Positions 43,800 through 56,799 are shown, numbered from the stretch's first letter. The stretch is DNA of 64,000 bases from Eumeta japonica (GCA_005406025.1 BGZK01000016.1:186001-250000), one strand, 5' to 3'. Program-made: numbers and translations. The notes: generated by a model from the sequence alone, not told the origin.

Positions 43800-46700
43800 A
43801 AGTTGGAAACGAACATAACTTATATATTATAATTCATTGATTATAAATTATGATGAAAAATTATCTTGAATTTGTATATAAAATACGAAAAATCTTCTTC
43901 TTCTTCGACCCTTTATGAAGTAGAGTTGGAAGAGTGAATAAAGTATTAATATTCCGATAACCACGTATAACGTAGAAACATAAACGAAGAAAAAAAAACC
44001 ATGATCAGAGGCAAAAAGTAAGATTCAAACGAGGAAATTAATGAATCCAATATTTTTTCATAGTCTGGCATATTTTTTCGATCGATCAGTTTTTTCATGT
44101 TTGTTGATGCATCAAATAGGGTTCTCATATTTAAAAACCGGACCTTAAATGATAATTAATTAATAATAAAATAGATCGGTCTTTGGAGCATGCTCATTCA
44201 GTGTAGACAGCCACTGCCACTATGTGTGCATACTCGCACGGCAGTAGCTCGACTCGTCTCGATATTCAATGAGAGTAGCTACCACGATAAAGCTAGTCGT
44301 GAAAATTTATACTTGACTATATATGTGAATTTTGTTATTTGTAAATAATCTTCAAAGAATCTCGAATCTCGTTATGTGTGAAGTGTATGATGGAGGATAT
44401 ACAGTCGACTACAGCGCACGCTACAGGAAATGGAAAGGGTTTCGGGAATTATGTTGGAAATTTTAGATAAAATTTGCGTTATATTTTAGTATAATGTTAG
44501 TGGTAACAAAACGATTTGGCGATGAAATACTTCGCACTCAAGATGCTTTACAAAAAAGGCTAAAGTAATTTAAGCTAAAATAAATATTTCTTGGCAAAGC
44601 ATGGCAAAACATATTTATATAGCTATATAATAAGTATCCGAAGCAAGCAGCAATGATTAAATTGAGAAGCAATTAAGAGAGTAGCATTTACGAAAGTAGA
44701 TATTCTCTTAAATTGCTGCTATGTGACGTAGAAAGTAACTTAAAATGAGAATTGATAACGGATTTAGAATTATATTTAACGCGGAGGCTTAGTAAAAATC
44801 AAAAACTTTAACAAGTATCTCTATCTATGAGAATAAAATCAAGTGTAAAGCCAATAGACCCATTAAACCACTTGCTCTGTTTTTTGAGGAGCGCATCATT
44901 ACAACTTATCAGTGACTTTGTTAGTAGATTGGTGACAACTGCCGATAATAACTCCTAAATTTGCAATCAACAGATTATAAGAAGTTATGCCTCGCAGTAA
45001 ATAAATACCTGATTAAAAATTATGCTGCGAAAATATTCCATAAGGCGCAACTATGATTAAAAAATATTCGCTTCCGAATGGTAGAAGAGCTGTTTCATTT
45101 TTTTTACAAATAGATCAAAAGTAACAAATTAATAAGCAGTTAGACGTTGTTACGCAGAAACATCATTGCAGTGTAAAAGATCAAGCTCCCTCTGAGTTTT
45201 CCCTATTTTCTAATTCAATTACCTTATCGAATTCTTAATTCTTAAATTCTTAATCTTAAATATTAAAGAATTAAATGATTGCTTTCTACGCAGCAATAAG
45301 TTTATCACCATATCTTTTTACGTATTTTGAAGAATTTACCCTTAATCGGCTTATCATTAATTTAATTTATCTCTTTGAATGTTTGTAATTTCACATAAAA
45401 ATGAATGATTTTAAGTTATGAAAAAAACATGAAAGTGCTGAGTGCTTAAGAAGGACAGCATTTAATTCAATTTTTGATCACAGACAAATTACTGATTGAA
45501 TTTTTAACTTATGTTAAAATATATTACTTTCACGCTGCCTTTGAAAAAGAATAAAACTGTTGGTCCGAAAGTTCTCAGCGCATTAGTGTCAATTCTCGTT
45601 AGCAGCCTCAAACACGCACTGGGCCATTGTACAGAGCGTAAGTGAAAGATCTTCAATCTGTGAGTGAAGATTATGGGAGGGTACGTTTCAGAAGTGGGGT
45701 AATTAAAACCTGTCCCAAATAAAACAAGTTTTTGAAAGAAGAGGTAAGCGTAAGAGGTAAGGTCACCCGAGGTAAGCTTATAAAAAATTAAGAACAAAGG
45801 AAAATTAGAAAAGAGTTTTGGTTGGTATGGTACAAAATGCTGTTAAAGATTTCCATAATATTTACGAAAATCGTAGCCGTAAGTTTTTTTACAACTGTTA
45901 AAATGTATTGAGTATTAAGTGATGAGTTAATGAATGTTTATATCAAGCAATTGCATAGATACACACATTCACAATAATTCATTTTCAAGTTTTTTGTCTC
46001 AAATTTAACTATGTTTCAAGCTTAGACTCAAAATTTCCAAGCTGACCTAGTGCGAGTTTGGGGACTCCTAATGACTATTGTCAGCAATGCAGTAATTCGT
46101 GCAAAACCATTGTCTTAATATGTTTTTCAATGTATGAAACAAGTGCTTCAATTTTACTTATTAGTCAATTCTCTCGTCGTCAAGATTCCTACATTTTCGT
46201 TCCAATGCAATGCGTTGACTATACAGCCACGACAGCATTAATATTTTGGTATATAAAAAGTTAATGCGTACGGAATATTTTAGCGATACTGATATCATGC
46301 TTTATAGAATATAACTTCTGCTCTCTAGTTCTTACACGAGACATTCACCATTATATGGCGTAAATAAATTCTGTCCGTTACTTCGTCTTTGCGAATTTCG
46401 TATTTTCAGGAATTGATTTTACCTTCTATTTCATATACAGTGAATTTTGAAATTACACATCATCGCTTCTGCGATTGACTTCATCCGCACAATATTCCCT
46501 ATTGAATAGGATAATTTGTACACGGGACTTCGTCTGCCTATATAAAGTTTGTTACTACTGGTTGCATTCTTGTCTTCAATCGAAAATATTTTTCTGCCAT
46601 AAGAACACGTATCTTCTAAGGAACTCGCCTCAGTAAATTCTGCAATTTCTAGGTATAGTTTCTTAGTTATTAAGTGCAATTTCGTATACTTAGCCTTATA

Positions 46701-48670
46701 TGGTTAATAGTAGTAAAATAGGTACCTTATAGTGAAGAATGTATTGAAAGGTCATAAAAAAAAACGATAAAGCTTATAACTCAGTTAACTCGAACATGAA
46801 AGAAAGATTCATTTAAAGTCAACCTTGACAGAGGCAATGTAACCACCATCGACTATCCTTTAGATTTAAGTATAGTTAATTAGCTACTAAATAATAAACG
46901 TTGTATCGATTTCTTTATAAATGAAGCTTGACTAGTTTTCTGTGACTCAGCAACTTTAAATTTCTTATAGGATTTTTAAGGCACAAACGAGCGTGCGAGC
47001 CAACCCAGAGGAATCACTAATGCGTCGGCGTCTTTTAAAAAGGCACTGACTCCTTTGTTAAAGGCTCACATTTTTAAATCCTGTTCTCACGAGTCTTTAA
47101 CAACTGTGCATTATAGTTTTTAATAAATATTGAGCTATATATATACTTTTTTAGAATAAATATTTATTCTTTATATATATAAAAATAAAACTATATATAT
47201 AGTTTTTTTATTTTAAGCTCCAAACTACTCTTTTACGGAATCGGTAATCATATAACAATTTGAAATTTAACCAACAGAATGGATAATTTTTGACGAGTTC
47301 TATGATGAAAAAAAATATTGTTTGAATAAATGTAACTAAAAAAATACGATATGAATGCTTAGCTTCTTACAATCCTCATTAAAACACATTCGCTTTAATC
47401 TGAAAAAAAAATATAAAACAGCTACATAAAGTATTTATGAAATCGAGTTGAACAAACTAGATAGTAGTACAGCGTATGCACAAATTTGTGTCTTGGTTGA
47501 TTTTCTTCTATATAAAGACCCTTATAAGTATAGGTTTTGATTGTAAAGAAACATTAAAATGGTCTGCCTGTTAGGACACAGTGATAATCTCAAACTGAAA
47601 CAATCCTTAACTATGAACACTGTGAACCCAAACATATGCCACGGGCAAAACTTTGTTTCTTGTGACAATTTACGAAAACAATTTATAAAGTTCTAATTTA
47701 GTTTCGGGTTAGTTTCTGAGCTTATATTTACTCAAAAAAATTATTCAAGTGCGAATCAGTGAATTCAGCACTAAAAGTTCCATACATAGATGGATATGGA
47801 ATAAAGTAAATTATGTATAAGCGAATCGTAGAAATGTAGTAAGAAATATGGCAATTAAATGATAACATACAATAGGTATATTATTTTTATTATGGTATAC
47901 AATGTCTTACAGACAGATATGTATGTTTATAGTTAAATTATTTTATTGAATAGTTTATTGTACCTCTAAAAACTTTGTATGTCAATTTTCACAACAAACA
48001 ATACGTATTTTTGTATATATTTTTTCGTGGCGCAAAAGAGCATGCAAGCCACTGAAAAGTAGACGGTCACCGCTGTACATGGACACACGCAACCCGTGAG
48101 AATCATAAAGCGTTTCCGTCTTCTTAGATGAAAATAGGACATCTGTATGAAAATAATAGATCGGTGAAGAGGGCAGTGGGGTGATGGAGTGTAGAGTGGC
48201 CCACCATAACTCTCACTCACTGGACGAAATACTTCGGCGAAAACTGTTTCTTCACGTCCGTATTCTGTGAGGTTATTCACCGGTCGATCCTGGCCATTTT
48301 CGCACTACAAACCAAGTTGGCAAGAGCATGGATATATCACTTTGAATATTATAATAGTAAAACAATAATAATGAAATGGTAATAAATTTATACATTGGAT
48401 TATATTATTAATGTTTTAACGACGCAAATATTTTTTATTTGAGGGAAAGTACTAAATTCTACTAAAAAAATATTTTTTTTAAAAACTAGCTTTTATTCAA
48501 AAATTCAGTTGTACTAGGTACAATGAAAATGTATACAGCGAATATAGAAAACAAAGAAAGAGGAATTTAAATTAAATAAATTTCTTGGGTGCTACAAGCT
48601 CTCGAAATAATTAGATGTCACAGAATATTTGATACAATTATGGATATATATTTTATAAGTGACATCGCTC
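43800..48670. other. Intergenic, nothing recognised
   Basis: Open frames up to about 100 codons (45504-45797, 46431-46679, 47966-48280, all minus) lack recognisable domains. 44180-44320 is more GC-rich and may be a mobile element end. Confidence 0.35.
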
Positions 48671-48677
48671 CTATACA

Positions 48678-48802
48678 TAGTTTTTTTAAATGGGACCGTA
48701 TGGGCATATATTTAACAATAAGAGATAGGAGTAAACTGTTTTCTCCTATTTCTTCCGGTTTTATATATGCCTATATTGTCCCATTTTAAAAAAAACACTG
48801 TT
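48678..48802. repeat. Long imperfect hairpin, ~57-bp arms
   Basis: The left arm (TTTTTTTAAATGGGAC, GGCATATAT, AGATAGGAG) pairs with the right arm (CTCCTATTTC, ATATATGCC, GTCCCATTTTAAAAAAA), about 85% complementary, around a loop of about 11 nt. Could be a miniature inverted-repeat element or a hairpin RNA source. Confidence 0.7.
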
Positions 48803-49209
48803 TGTAAATATATAGTTATATGTAAGATTTCAATTGATTTGTTAATATAAATATAACTAACATTCATCTACAAAACTCTTGTATAATTTATTTTTTGATT
48901 TAGTGCAACTGAGTTTTTCAATAAAGCGTCTTTTTAAAAAAGTTTTTTATTCATAATTTTATTTTTATTTTTTTTAGTTTAATTAGTTTTTAGTTTAGTT
49001 CATTATTGTAAGATATTTGTAATCTACGTTCTCATTGCCATTCTGTCACGTTATTTATCATCATCAATTCATTTCATTATCTTTTTCAGAAAGTTTCTCT
49101 TTACGTTTGTTCTTACATTTTTTAGTCTTCTTTTTCTCTATGCAGATTTTTCTTTTGCCATGTTTCTCCCACAAGTATTGGATAATTAAATAGTCAAGCC
49201 TCCCACTGA

Positions 49210-50045
49210 TCTGAATAGAAGGGCAAGGGCTTAACTGCAACAGGGAGCGCCATGATGCCCTGAGGTGGTTTGTTTGATTTCGGAGTTTTTCTTCACCTAG
49301 ACAGGTGACAGACCAAAACTAACGACGACTATTCCACCGATCTCCCTAATCACAAAGGAGCCTAAACTCTATAGTGTTGCAACTTTTTATAAGAGAGTTG
49401 CATTGACTACCTTTCTGCTCCATATTCAGGCCCTGAAAATCCAGAGAACTTTATGGGATTGCGTGGTATAACAGAGTTCCAATGCCCCTCTTTTGGATCC
49501 ATCATCAGACTCTGATCATCTAGTAGCAAAATACTTGTGAATACAAATCAAATGAGTCCAAATTCGATGGGGTAGTATTATTATAAAGCAGAATTGCAAT
49601 CCCCACCTCTCAGCTCCATCGTCAATTCCTGAACATCATCTGGCACTCAAGCACTTGTCAAGACAAATCAAACGAACTCAATCTCGATAGATTGGGTTTA
49701 TATTGCTTAATGTAGAAATTCCTATATTTACCTTCCGGCTCCATCATCAGACGCTGAAAATCGTTTAAGACCAAAATCCTTGTCAAGCAAAATAAAACGA
49801 GCCCAAACTTGATGGGATTGCGTTGTTTTATAACAGAGTTCTTAGGTCATCTATCGGCTTCTTCATCGGGTCAGCTCCGTGTAAGAATAATATTTTATTA
49901 TCATCTAATTTGCATATGCATTGAAAATTTCAAATTTCATCTCAATCGAAAAACGGGAATTAGATCAGATTTAGCTTCCAAGATTTGACCCATAGACACG
50001 CATTTATTAACGGAGTAAGCTAACTAAGAGCTTATAAAAACAGAC
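49210..50045 (+). repeat. LINE 3'-UTR-like tandem repeats (~120-bp units)
   Basis: CCATCATCAG-type blocks at 49420, 49499, 49616, 49741 and 49861, each followed by a CTTGTCAAGACAAATCAAAC-like stretch and GATGGGATTGCGTTGTTTTA. Diverged tandem units of this kind are known from 3' ends of lepidopteran non-LTR elements. The end reads AACGGAGTAAGCTAACTAAG. Confidence 0.55.
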
Positions 50046-50139
50046 GAATTTGCAAAGTCTTTCTTTTTTGAAAGTCGAATTAAAATAATACTTGATATTG
50101 CGGGTCACGAGTCTTTTAAGCTTGTTTTTATTTTAAAAC

Positions 50140-50430
50140 TAGCTGGTCCGGCGGACGTTATTCTGCTCTTTCTCGTGGGTGGCTAGCTTATATAGTTAAT
50201 CCATTTATAGTTATAGCTATATAGTTAAGTTATATTTAATAATGTTATAGTCCACCAGCATTGGCATAGAATGAATTCCTTTTTCTTTTGTATAAATCGA
50301 TGTCAATCTCAATCCCGGTCTCGTTTTCGATTCCGATTTCGGACACACTTTTGATTCTGATCCTGTCCCCACACTCATTTTTAACCCTAGTTTCGATACC
50401 CAATAATTCTTAGAATCGGTTCAGTAGTTA
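50140..50430 (+). repeat. Dispersed TCGATYCCG-rich repeat, member 4
   Basis: AAAACTAGCTGGTCCGGCGG start, GAATTCCTTTTTC in the middle, then TCTCAATCCCGGTCTCG and CGATTCCGATTTCGG. Related fragments follow at 50630-50670. Confidence 0.6.
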
Positions 50431-51394
50431 AGTTTACTACGAAACCGGAAACAAATACTAGTTTTCGTTTTTCAGAAAACGAAAACTAGCATCTGTTCCC
50501 GGGCGGGCGTATTGCATATCGCCAACGTTTCACTGTAATCGGTACATGGGCTTATCACGCATAGGGAACAAACATGCAAAACATTCAGTTTTATATATTC
50601 AAATTTCTTCATTTATTATATCGATCGATATCGATTTCAATCCCGGTCTCACTTTTGATTCTGAACAAAAAAATAATTATGTATATTCATCACTTGAACC
50701 GTACGTTACGGTTATGAAATCATACAAAAATCCTTTAAAAAGGACTTTCTCAAAAAGTCTGTCTCAATGTTTCCAGAATTTTTCGATTTTGCGGGTTATA
50801 TTCCCAATTTTTCTCTACCTCATAACCTCACTCGGACTGTTATGGACATTTAAAAACACAAATCAGCCCAACCGGTCCAGTCGTACTCAGATCAAGCGCT
50901 CCCCGATGAACAGCATTTCATTTTTACTTATGTAAGTGTCCTTTTTTTCGAATATGGAATCTAATTTCCTGTCAGCACAATAAAAATATTATAGACGTAG
51001 ATACGTTTAAGGACATTATTATATTTTTTTTATCATGATTTTCTGTTTTAAGTGAATTTCTATTATAAATACCGTGAGATTTATTTTATCGCTGCAATTA
51101 ATCTACTTAATACCATACAGGCTAGCTTAAAAGGTTTCTAGATTGTACACAGGACAAAGTCCATAAAAAATAATTGAAATATCCTCATATATCTAATTCA
51201 GTTATTCTCTTAACTGTATTATTTTAACTAACAACAAATTACGTCGCTTTAACTGTGCTACATTCATAGCCTCATCGGGTTATCAAATTTCTAATACAAG
51301 GAGCGTACCTCAGTCACGTCATTTACGGCGTTATCAAGAGATTCGACACCACTATTCCGTATCTTAGGATGTCGATTGGGCACAACGTATTACG

Positions 51395-51420
51395 TTTATC
51401 TGATCAATCGAGTTATAAAA
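51395..51420 (+). promoter_or_regulatory. Core promoter of paralogue 3
   Basis: GATA site TTTATCTG at 51395-51402 and canonical TATAAAA at 51414-51420, 35 nt before the start codon, so the 5' leader is only a few nucleotides. The surrounding CGTTTATCTG...ATCGAGT aligns with the paralogue 1 promoter. Confidence 0.7.
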
Positions 51421-51454
51421 GTGAGGGATTGTTATACCGATCTTAGTCGTCACC

Positions 51455-51519
51455 ATGAAACTTCTGGGGCTAGTATTTCTGTTGGCAGTCGCCTACGCCA
51501 AGCACGAAATCTACGATGG
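51455..51519 (+). CDS. Paralogue 3 exon 1 (signal peptide)
   Basis: 21 codons plus two bases; the first ATG after the TATA box. Donor GTATGT, phase 2, ending HEIYDG like the other first exons. Confidence 0.93.
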
Positions 51520-54500
51520 GTATGTTTGATTTGTTTTTAATCTAAGCGGCGCCAGAAACAGTTCTGTCTAGAGTTACGACATGACCATCTATTTAGTTTT
51601 TTAAAATATCTTCATTTACATTTAGTGTACTTTTCATTTAAATACTTTTGGAAATATAAGGTCTAGTATTTAACTTAGAGAATTAAAAATCAATATGTCA
51701 TATTAGTATTTAATGTATAAACCTGAATAGCAATCGCAATTTAAGTTAGATCGCTCGATATGAAAATGATAGAATGCATCCGTTCTATGATCACCCGGGT
51801 GGAGTCGCGGCCACAGCTAGTTAATAGTATAATAATTATTAACGGAGATAAGAGTTTACATATGAATATCTGGCCACTTCTAAATTGAATATTCATGTAA
51901 ATATGGCTTGGTGACGAATTTGAAATTTAAATTATAAATGCGGAAACTGCATCAAAAAATACAAATTTTACTGAAGTCACGTCTGTCACATAAAGTTTTT
52001 ATTGCAAGTTAATCTCCTCCCTTATTCCCCGGTCGACTCCCCCTCCATCTCCTTCTCTGCCCATGTATATTTTTTTTCAATAAATCGAATCTGTCGTGAC
52101 CGAAAGATCGAGTCCAGGTTTTTGTATTTTTTTTTTTCGACGTTGTTGTTTATTCGTATTGTGACGTTGATAGGCCTTCAATTATTATTTGCCTAGTAAC
52201 TTCTCAAGATAGATCTTTAAATGAGGATAACTTTTTTCTACAAGTCGAATTTAAATGAAATACAGCCCATATTCTGCTCCGAGATAAACTATATCTAAAA
52301 ATGAAAATAACATTAAAATCCTTTCAATCATTTCAACGATGTGGGCAAACAGAGAAACAGACGCACAAAAAAATTAAAAATCGTTGTTTCTCTTACATTA
52401 CATTTCTATTATAGTCCCCTCTTCATTTTTCATTCATACCTTCAATGTACAAACACACCGAGTCCTACGCTTTTATTGTATGTAGAGATTATAAGAATCA
52501 TTATATTTCTAGCGTTGTCCCTGTGATAATATTGGCACTCTAAACATAAATTACGAGACTGTAATTATATCCCACTACTTCAAAAGCTAAACATCTATGA
52601 GCCTTCATTTCTTGTACTTCACTTATAATAGGTCAAGAACTATCTGATTTCCAACAGAGGTGGTTAACGGTTCAGGCTAACCCAGATAAATGGCGTCGCA
52701 TCCTCGTTGAATTATAATAGCTAAGTATTGTTTTTTAAAAACTACGTATTAATTCTACTGAGCGTCATAAGAACCGAAGTCCGCTCATCCGCAAGTAGAG
52801 TAAGAAAAGAATAAAAGCCAAGGAAGACTCCTTATAGAGCGTATGGGTGGAAGGAAAATCCCCGCGCACGTTTATACGAGGGTCGTGAGGAAATGCTAGA
52901 GAGAGAGACGAGAAGAGAATTGAACTGAATTAAAACAATGAGTGACTGAAGACGGTCGTTGACGCATTTCGTTTAAGATTGGAAAATTTAAAATCTAGCC
53001 GCCAAAATTGCAAAATTCCACGTTTGCCTAAACAAGAAACTTAATTTTTTGTTTATGTCGTACGATACCCATATTTTTAATTTCAAGTTAGACAATTTTT
53101 CAAATTCTCTATGTTTTATTACAAAAGATTTGAAGAAGAAATCGCAATTCTCCTGTCTGATATATTAGGTATCCTCTACAACTGTAATAGAATAGTTGAA
53201 TGATTCCTAATAGTACATTTTTAATCCACATTAAAATGAGTTAAAAAAATAGACCAAGTACGTGTCCGTCTACGCGCAATGTAGGGTCCCATAGTTAACA
53301 TTACAATATGTAAACTTATAAGAGGGCCTTTTGTTTAATGCCATGAACCTATTAATTGAGTTTACGGGTTAACGGCTCATTATATCTAAAAACGCGCCCG
53401 CATAGGACGGCTGTTAGGAAATTATGATTTTATATTGCCATAATTTTACATAATTCATAAACTTTACTAACTACCTACTTTACACAACCATTTACTTCAC
53501 ATAACCAACAACGTCGTCTAAGTAATTTTCAATTGAAATTATACGAAATTTTTCCTTTTACTTCCCCAAGCAGATGTTATATTTGATCTCTGTTAAGACA
53601 TTAAACAATATTGATAGGCAAATTTGGTACTTTTTTAAGTTATTCAATTGCATTGTCTGCATTCGATACCTGATCATTACATTATAGATGTATCTGTGAA
53701 ACTTTTAGATAATGAATATTTATTATATTAATTGTGAATTATAATATTTCTAATTGAATTTTTATGCCTAACAAAATTTTATAAACTTGTGTATAAATTA
53801 TTATGTAATGATTAATATATGATTAGTAAAACTTGCTGATGACAAATAAGTTCGTAGACAAGTGCTTGTTTATTTCATACGCTATCATAAAATATGCAAA
53901 AACATGTAAAATACAAAAAATATTAATGATCAAAACAAGGAATAATATAAGTGCTTCGAATAATAATTTTCAAAATTTTATAAGTAAATTTTGACTAGAC
54001 AAATAAATCAAATCATCTTTTATTTATTTAAAACTAATTAAATTTAAAAAGTATATATTTCATTGTGTTCGCCTTTTCCTATAAAATCAGTTTAACAAAG
54101 TTACCTAATTAAAGGATTATAAACACAATTTTGTCATATTTTAAGACACCGTCAAAAAAAATAAAAGGTGGAAAACATACTAATGAAAATATTTATTTTA
54201 GATGGAAATCCTACTACGTGGGCCCATCCTCTCAGGAGCATACAAAGGCCCTGGGTGACATGGTGGTTAAGTACGAGCTGGACTTCTTAAGCGACGCCAC
54301 TCTGGGCAGAGAGGGTGTCGTTCTCGTCAAACCCAAATTCCAAAAAGCGTTTACCGAAGCTCTGGAGGAACTGGGAATTAACTACAGAATTCACACTGAA
54401 AACGTAAAACTGTAAGTTTTAAATCTACGTACACATTTCAAATTTTGCAACCGATATTAATTGCCACACCCTCTCGTGGTGTGTGTAAACATAGCGTTCT

Positions 54501-56735
54501 AATTAGTAATGGTAGATAAAGTGTACCTTAAATTATGTTATAAATCGTGTTAAGCGCTGGTATTGATGAAATAATCTATATCTGAACACTTGTATTCGAT
54601 ACTTTAATCGCATTTTATCTTATTGATAAAATATTAACTGATATTACGTTTATTAATTAGAGCACTTGAACGTGACGATGAAAAAATTGAAAAGAGGCGC
54701 CAAGAATCCATGCTCAGGAACGAGGGTCGGAGCTTGCCCTACGACAACTACCAAGAATGGGAAACGGTGAGTTGGTTAAACGATTGTTTGCCTTTCGTGG
54801 TTTCATGTACATAATAGAGAAATTAAAAAATGCATGCGTTTTTTCATATTAGATTATGGAGTTACTTAAATTTTATTATATAAAATGTACATATAACAAA
54901 ACTATAATATAAAATGTGAAAATAACAAATTTTAACTTTATATAATCTTCCACAAAGCATAAGCGATATAAAGTCCTTTGGCAAAATAACCCCATAGTAC
55001 CTTAAATTTTTTTTTATTTAATTTTTCAACTCTGTAGCCTGGCAGTGACATACCTTTTATATCATTTCGTTTCCTAGTATCTTGTTTTTATTTCTTCTTT
55101 TCTTTCAATTTTGTTCAACAGCTTAACATTTTGTGTTTATTATATAGCATTAGAATTATATTATGTTTATTGTAGGTATTTTCAAGTATCATCATATTTG
55201 TTGTATAAAAAAATCATTTTTATTGTTGGACTTCCATCACAGTCATACATTGTTTAATAATATTTTTTTTGTAATTGTTTTCTTTCGTCCAATATTCTAT
55301 AATTAACACAATTATATTTATAATAATCACATGAACTTTATGCTTTCGTAGATCGACGAGTACATACAGGATATAGCTCGAAGATATCCGGAGACCGTCA
55401 CTCTAGTCACCCCTGCAAACACTTTCGAAGGCAGACCCATCAGGTATCTCAAAATCTCCACCACCAACTTCGAGGACACTAGCAAACCCGTCATCTTCAT
55501 CGATGGCGGCATCCACGTGAGAGAGTGGATCTCTCCTCCGTCTGTGACGTGGGCCATCCACAAGCTGGTCGAAGACATCACCGAACCCGACCTCTTAGAG
55601 GACTTTGATTGGATTATTTTGCCCGTTGTCAATCCTGATGGATACAAATACACTTTCACACATGTAAGTTAATTTACGTGACTTACCGTCATAACAAGTG
55701 TCATTCGTAATAATATGTAAATTGTTCATTTCAAATATGAGTGCACATTCAACTTTTTTACTTGATGGCCATGTATATAGTTATAACAATGAAAATATAT
55801 TTGAGGCAGCGATTTAAAACATCATAAATGGATGCAAATTATATTATTTAAATATTTCTGAATAAGAAGCACAAAATTTAAGTATATATTAGAATCTATA
55901 AATTGTAAAAAAACTAAATATTTTGTAACTCGTACTCAAAGCAAATTAAATGCATATTAGGACTGATTTTTTTCTGAAGCGGCTTCTAAGTACATCATTA
56001 TTTTGTTTATTTGGGTCTATTTTACAAAACTGCATTTAATGAACAGACTAGAAATAATAGCAATGCCTTTTCAAACTATCATTTGAAACCTCATTCCTAC
56101 GCAAACATGTTACTGATTACTCTTAATTTTTAGGAACGATTTTGGAGGAAGACTCGTTCAACAGATCAGCACGCACTCTCCTTCATTTGTCCTGGGGTTG
56201 ACGGTAACAGAAATTACGACTTTTTCTGGAACACTGTCGGCACTAGCAACAGCCCTTGCTCTGATGTCTACGCCGGAAGTAGAGCATTCTCAGAGATCGA
56301 AACTAGAGTGGTTAGAGACGTCATCCACGAATATTTACCTAGAATGTCGTTATACCTCACCATGCACAGCTACGGAAGTATGATCTTGTATCCATGGGGC
56401 CACGATGGCAGTTTCTCCCCCAACGTCTTCGCTTTGCATTCCGTCGGCGTAGATATGGCTCTCAAGCTATTGACGCCGTTTCTCATCCAGGGTTCCCGAG
56501 ATATCTCGTCGGAAATTCAGTACACGTCATAGGATATCCGACTGCGGGCGCTTCTGAAGACTATGCTCATCTAGTTGGCGTTCCGCTGTCGTACACCTAC
56601 GAACTGCCCGGTTTGAGTCCAGGATTCGATGGCTTCCATTTAGACCCGATATGGATCGAGCAAGTTTGCTGGGAAACTTGGCTAGGCATCGTAGTCGGAG
56701 CTCGGCGTTCTGGTCAATTGTTTGGAAGGAAGTGA
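51455..56735 (+). CDS. Zinc carboxypeptidase (M14), paralogue 3, frameshifted in last exon
   Basis: Five exons: 51455-51519, 54202-54411, 54661-54766, 55352-55663, 56134-56735, all GT-AG. Signal peptide MKLLGLVFLLAVAYA, propeptide from KHEIYDG, catalytic domain with zinc ligands H182 and E185 (IHVREW, Val where Ala is usual) and H309 (TMHSYGS), R236, N256-R257 and the Cys250/Cys273 pair. After residue 340 (GVDMA) a 2-bp CT duplication at about 56459-56462 shifts the frame and a stop follows at 56530-56532, giving 363 aa. The other frame continues cleanly with QAIDAV, the Tyr of GYPTAGAS, SYTYELPG (catalytic Glu) and a normal end at 56735. Without the 2 bp the protein would be 430 aa with Glu at specificity position 255. 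As written it is a pseudogene; a sequencing or assembly error or a segregating allele is possible. Confidence 0.9.
51520..54201. other. Intron 1 of paralogue 3
   Basis: 2.7 kb, AT-rich. A GC-rich CACCCGGGTGGAGTCGCGGC with CAGCTAGT at 51794-51823 is the end of a common dispersed element in reverse orientation, and 52840-52900 (CGCGCACGTTTATACGAGGG) resembles 1806-1830. No alternative first exon found here. Confidence 0.45.
54202..54411 (+). CDS. Paralogue 3 exon 2 (propeptide)
   Basis: From WKSYYVG to HTENVKL; same 210-nt length and phases as exon 2 of paralogues 1 and 2, but only distantly similar in sequence. Confidence 0.93.
54661..54766 (+). CDS. Paralogue 3 exon 3
   Basis: 106 nt, from ALERDDEKIEKRRQES to QEWET. 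The basic run and LRNEGR-S offer trypsin sites at the expected propeptide junction. Confidence 0.92.
55352..55663 (+). CDS. Paralogue 3 exon 4 (fused equivalent of exons 4+5)
   Basis: 104 codons. The first 41 correspond to exon 4 and the last 63 to exon 5 of paralogue 2; the NF-E-DTSKP junction has no intron. Contains GGIHVREWISPP and VNPDGYKY. Donor GTAAGT. Confidence 0.94.
56134..56735 (+). pseudogene. Paralogue 3 exon 5, contains the 2-bp frameshift
   Basis: From ERFWRKTRS. The reading frame is intact to 56460, then shifts. The downstream alternative frame shows no decay (no stop, conserved catalytic block), so the lesion is recent or artefactual. Confidence 0.88.
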
Positions 56736-56785
56736 AATACTTTATGTTTATCTAAGTAAGAAAATACACCATAATGCTTCATGTA

Positions 56786-56791
56786 AATAAA
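56786..56791 (+). terminator. Poly(A) signal of paralogue 3
   Basis: AATAAA about 50 nt after the ancestral stop codon at 56733-56735, followed by a T-rich stretch. The intact 3' end argues against long-standing decay. Confidence 0.75.
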
Positions 56792-56799
56792 CTTTTTTA

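Noticed and set aside
47966..48280. 104-aa minus-strand frame as a host gene
   Set aside because: A possible donor CCA|GTGAGT and acceptor CTACTTTTCAG can be seen on the minus strand, but no domain is recognised and no neighbouring exons were found.
56455..56535. A short intron rather than a frameshift in paralogue 3
   Set aside because: No GT-AG pair of workable length spans the site, and loss of exactly one CT restores the alignment to paralogue 2.
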